Part shown: piece after piece, positions 5,001-5,418 of the stretch
Numbering within the stretch: the stretch's first letter is position 1
How the letters are laid out: every line of letters starts with the position of its first letter
Source of the DNA: an uncultured Actinomycetes bacterium
GTDB lineage: Bacteria; Actinomycetota; Actinomycetes; Nanopelagicales; Nanopelagicaceae
Assembly: GCA_903932705.1 (NCBI GenBank)
Contig: CAIZHC010000072.1
Location: 1 to 5,418 of the forward strand
Length of the DNA stretch: 5,418 bases
Direction of reading: 5' to 3'
The notes under the pieces: model-generated
The model's input: only the letters and a program-made list of their open reading frames with translations
What the model was told of the DNA's origin: nothing
Databases searched by the model: none
Position numbers and translations under genes: made by a program

Positions 5001-5418
5001 TGAGTAGGCGAATCGAAAAGCGTAACTCCAAGCTAATTAACCTGACGCTCTGGGCACTAACAATTTTGGTGTTATTGCCATTTATTTGGTTAATCAGGCA
5101 GGCGGGACCTCAATACGTTCTGAGCACCAGATTTGTCTTTATGAATCAAAATGGAATTGTGCTCGCTTGGTTGAAGAATTCACTTCTCTTTTCATTAACC
5201 GCACTTGGAATTTCAGTAATCAGTAGCGTTACAGCAGGATTTGTTTTAGCAGTTCTACAAATTCCTTTTCGTAAATTCATCCTTTTCATAACTCTAGTAA
5301 CCATGCTGATCCCTATAGCCGCCATGGCTCTCCCACTCTATGTGCTGGTGGATAAGGTTCATTTAACCGACAATATTTGGGGACTGATAATCGCCAGCTC
5401 CTATTACCCCTTTGGCGC
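5000..5418 (+). CDS. Carbohydrate ABC transporter permease, MalG/UgpE type (CUT1), N-terminal part
   Basis: An open frame from the ATG at 5000 continues past the window edge and gives the first 139 residues. It starts with a basic cytoplasmic tail (MSRRIEKRNSK) and a membrane segment at about 13-32. It then shows the MalG hallmark 'LAWLKNSLLFS' near 55-65, followed by 'TAGFVLAVLQIPF' (78-90), 'MLIPIAAMALPLYVL' (102-116) and 'LTDNIWGLIIASSYYPFG' at the cut. The order and spacing of these motifs are those of the second permease of CUT1 systems; the EAA loop lies beyond the edge. The A of its ATG is the last base of the TAA of the preceding permease, and there is no clear ribosome binding site, so translation is probably coupled and the two subunits made in equal amounts. 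Confidence 0.9.
   Translation, partial: MSRRIEKRNSKLINLTLWALTILVLLPFIWLIRQAGPQYVLSTRFVFMNQNGIVLAWLKNSLLFSLTALGISVISSVTAGFVLAVLQIPFRKFILFITLVTMLIPIAAMALPLYVLVDKVHLTDNIWGLIIASSYYPFG

Noticed and set aside
1..5418. Defence system, mobile element, CRISPR array, tRNA or riboswitch
   Set aside because: All coding space is taken by metabolic, transport and regulatory families, no spaced repeat array or terminal inverted repeats were seen, and no non-coding stretch exceeds about 70 bases.

Overview
The window holds eight protein-coding genes, six complete and one cut at each edge, packed almost without gaps. It reads as a carbohydrate catabolic and uptake locus. Base composition looks moderate to slightly AT-leaning by eye. 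Short TANNNT-type -10 boxes sit directly upstream of start codons, and the gene families (IclR regulator, CUT1 sugar permeases, Glyoxalase_6-type VOC protein) are common in Actinobacteria. A moderate-GC actinobacterium, for example a freshwater planktonic lineage, is my best guess. No ribosomal or other marker gene confirms it.

Left block (1-2916, + strand): the C-terminal end of an IclR-type regulator overlaps by 4 bp a zinc-dependent medium-chain sugar/polyol dehydrogenase. That gene overlaps by 1 bp an SMP-30/gluconolactonase-type sugar lactonase, which overlaps by 8 bp a DHDPS/NAL-superfamily keto-acid lyase or dehydratase. The nested starts and stops indicate one translationally coupled operon. 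The functions line up as a non-phosphorylative sugar oxidation route: sugar to aldonolactone, to aldonate, (then 2-keto-3-deoxy acid), then a DHDPS-fold enzyme acting on the keto-deoxy acid. The aldonate dehydratase that should sit between lactonase and DHDPS-fold enzyme is not in the window.

Middle block (2906-4112): an SDR oxidoreductase on the minus strand meets the operon tail to tail, with an 11-bp overlap of coding ends. It diverges from a small VOC/glyoxalase-like gene. The two divergent genes are separated by about 31 bp, and two opposing -10-like boxes there predict transcription starts at the same place.

Right block (4113-5418, + strand): a short intergenic region holds a weak hairpin and a candidate promoter. 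It is followed by two overlapping CUT1 (MalF/MalG-type) ABC permease genes, the second cut by the window edge. They probably import the sugar or sugar acid that the left block degrades. No substrate-binding protein or ATPase gene is visible.

I see no phage, CRISPR, toxin-antitoxin, IS or RNA gene. The points most worth following are the remodelled active site of the DHDPS-fold enzyme, the shared divergent start region, and the dyad over the start of the first permease gene.
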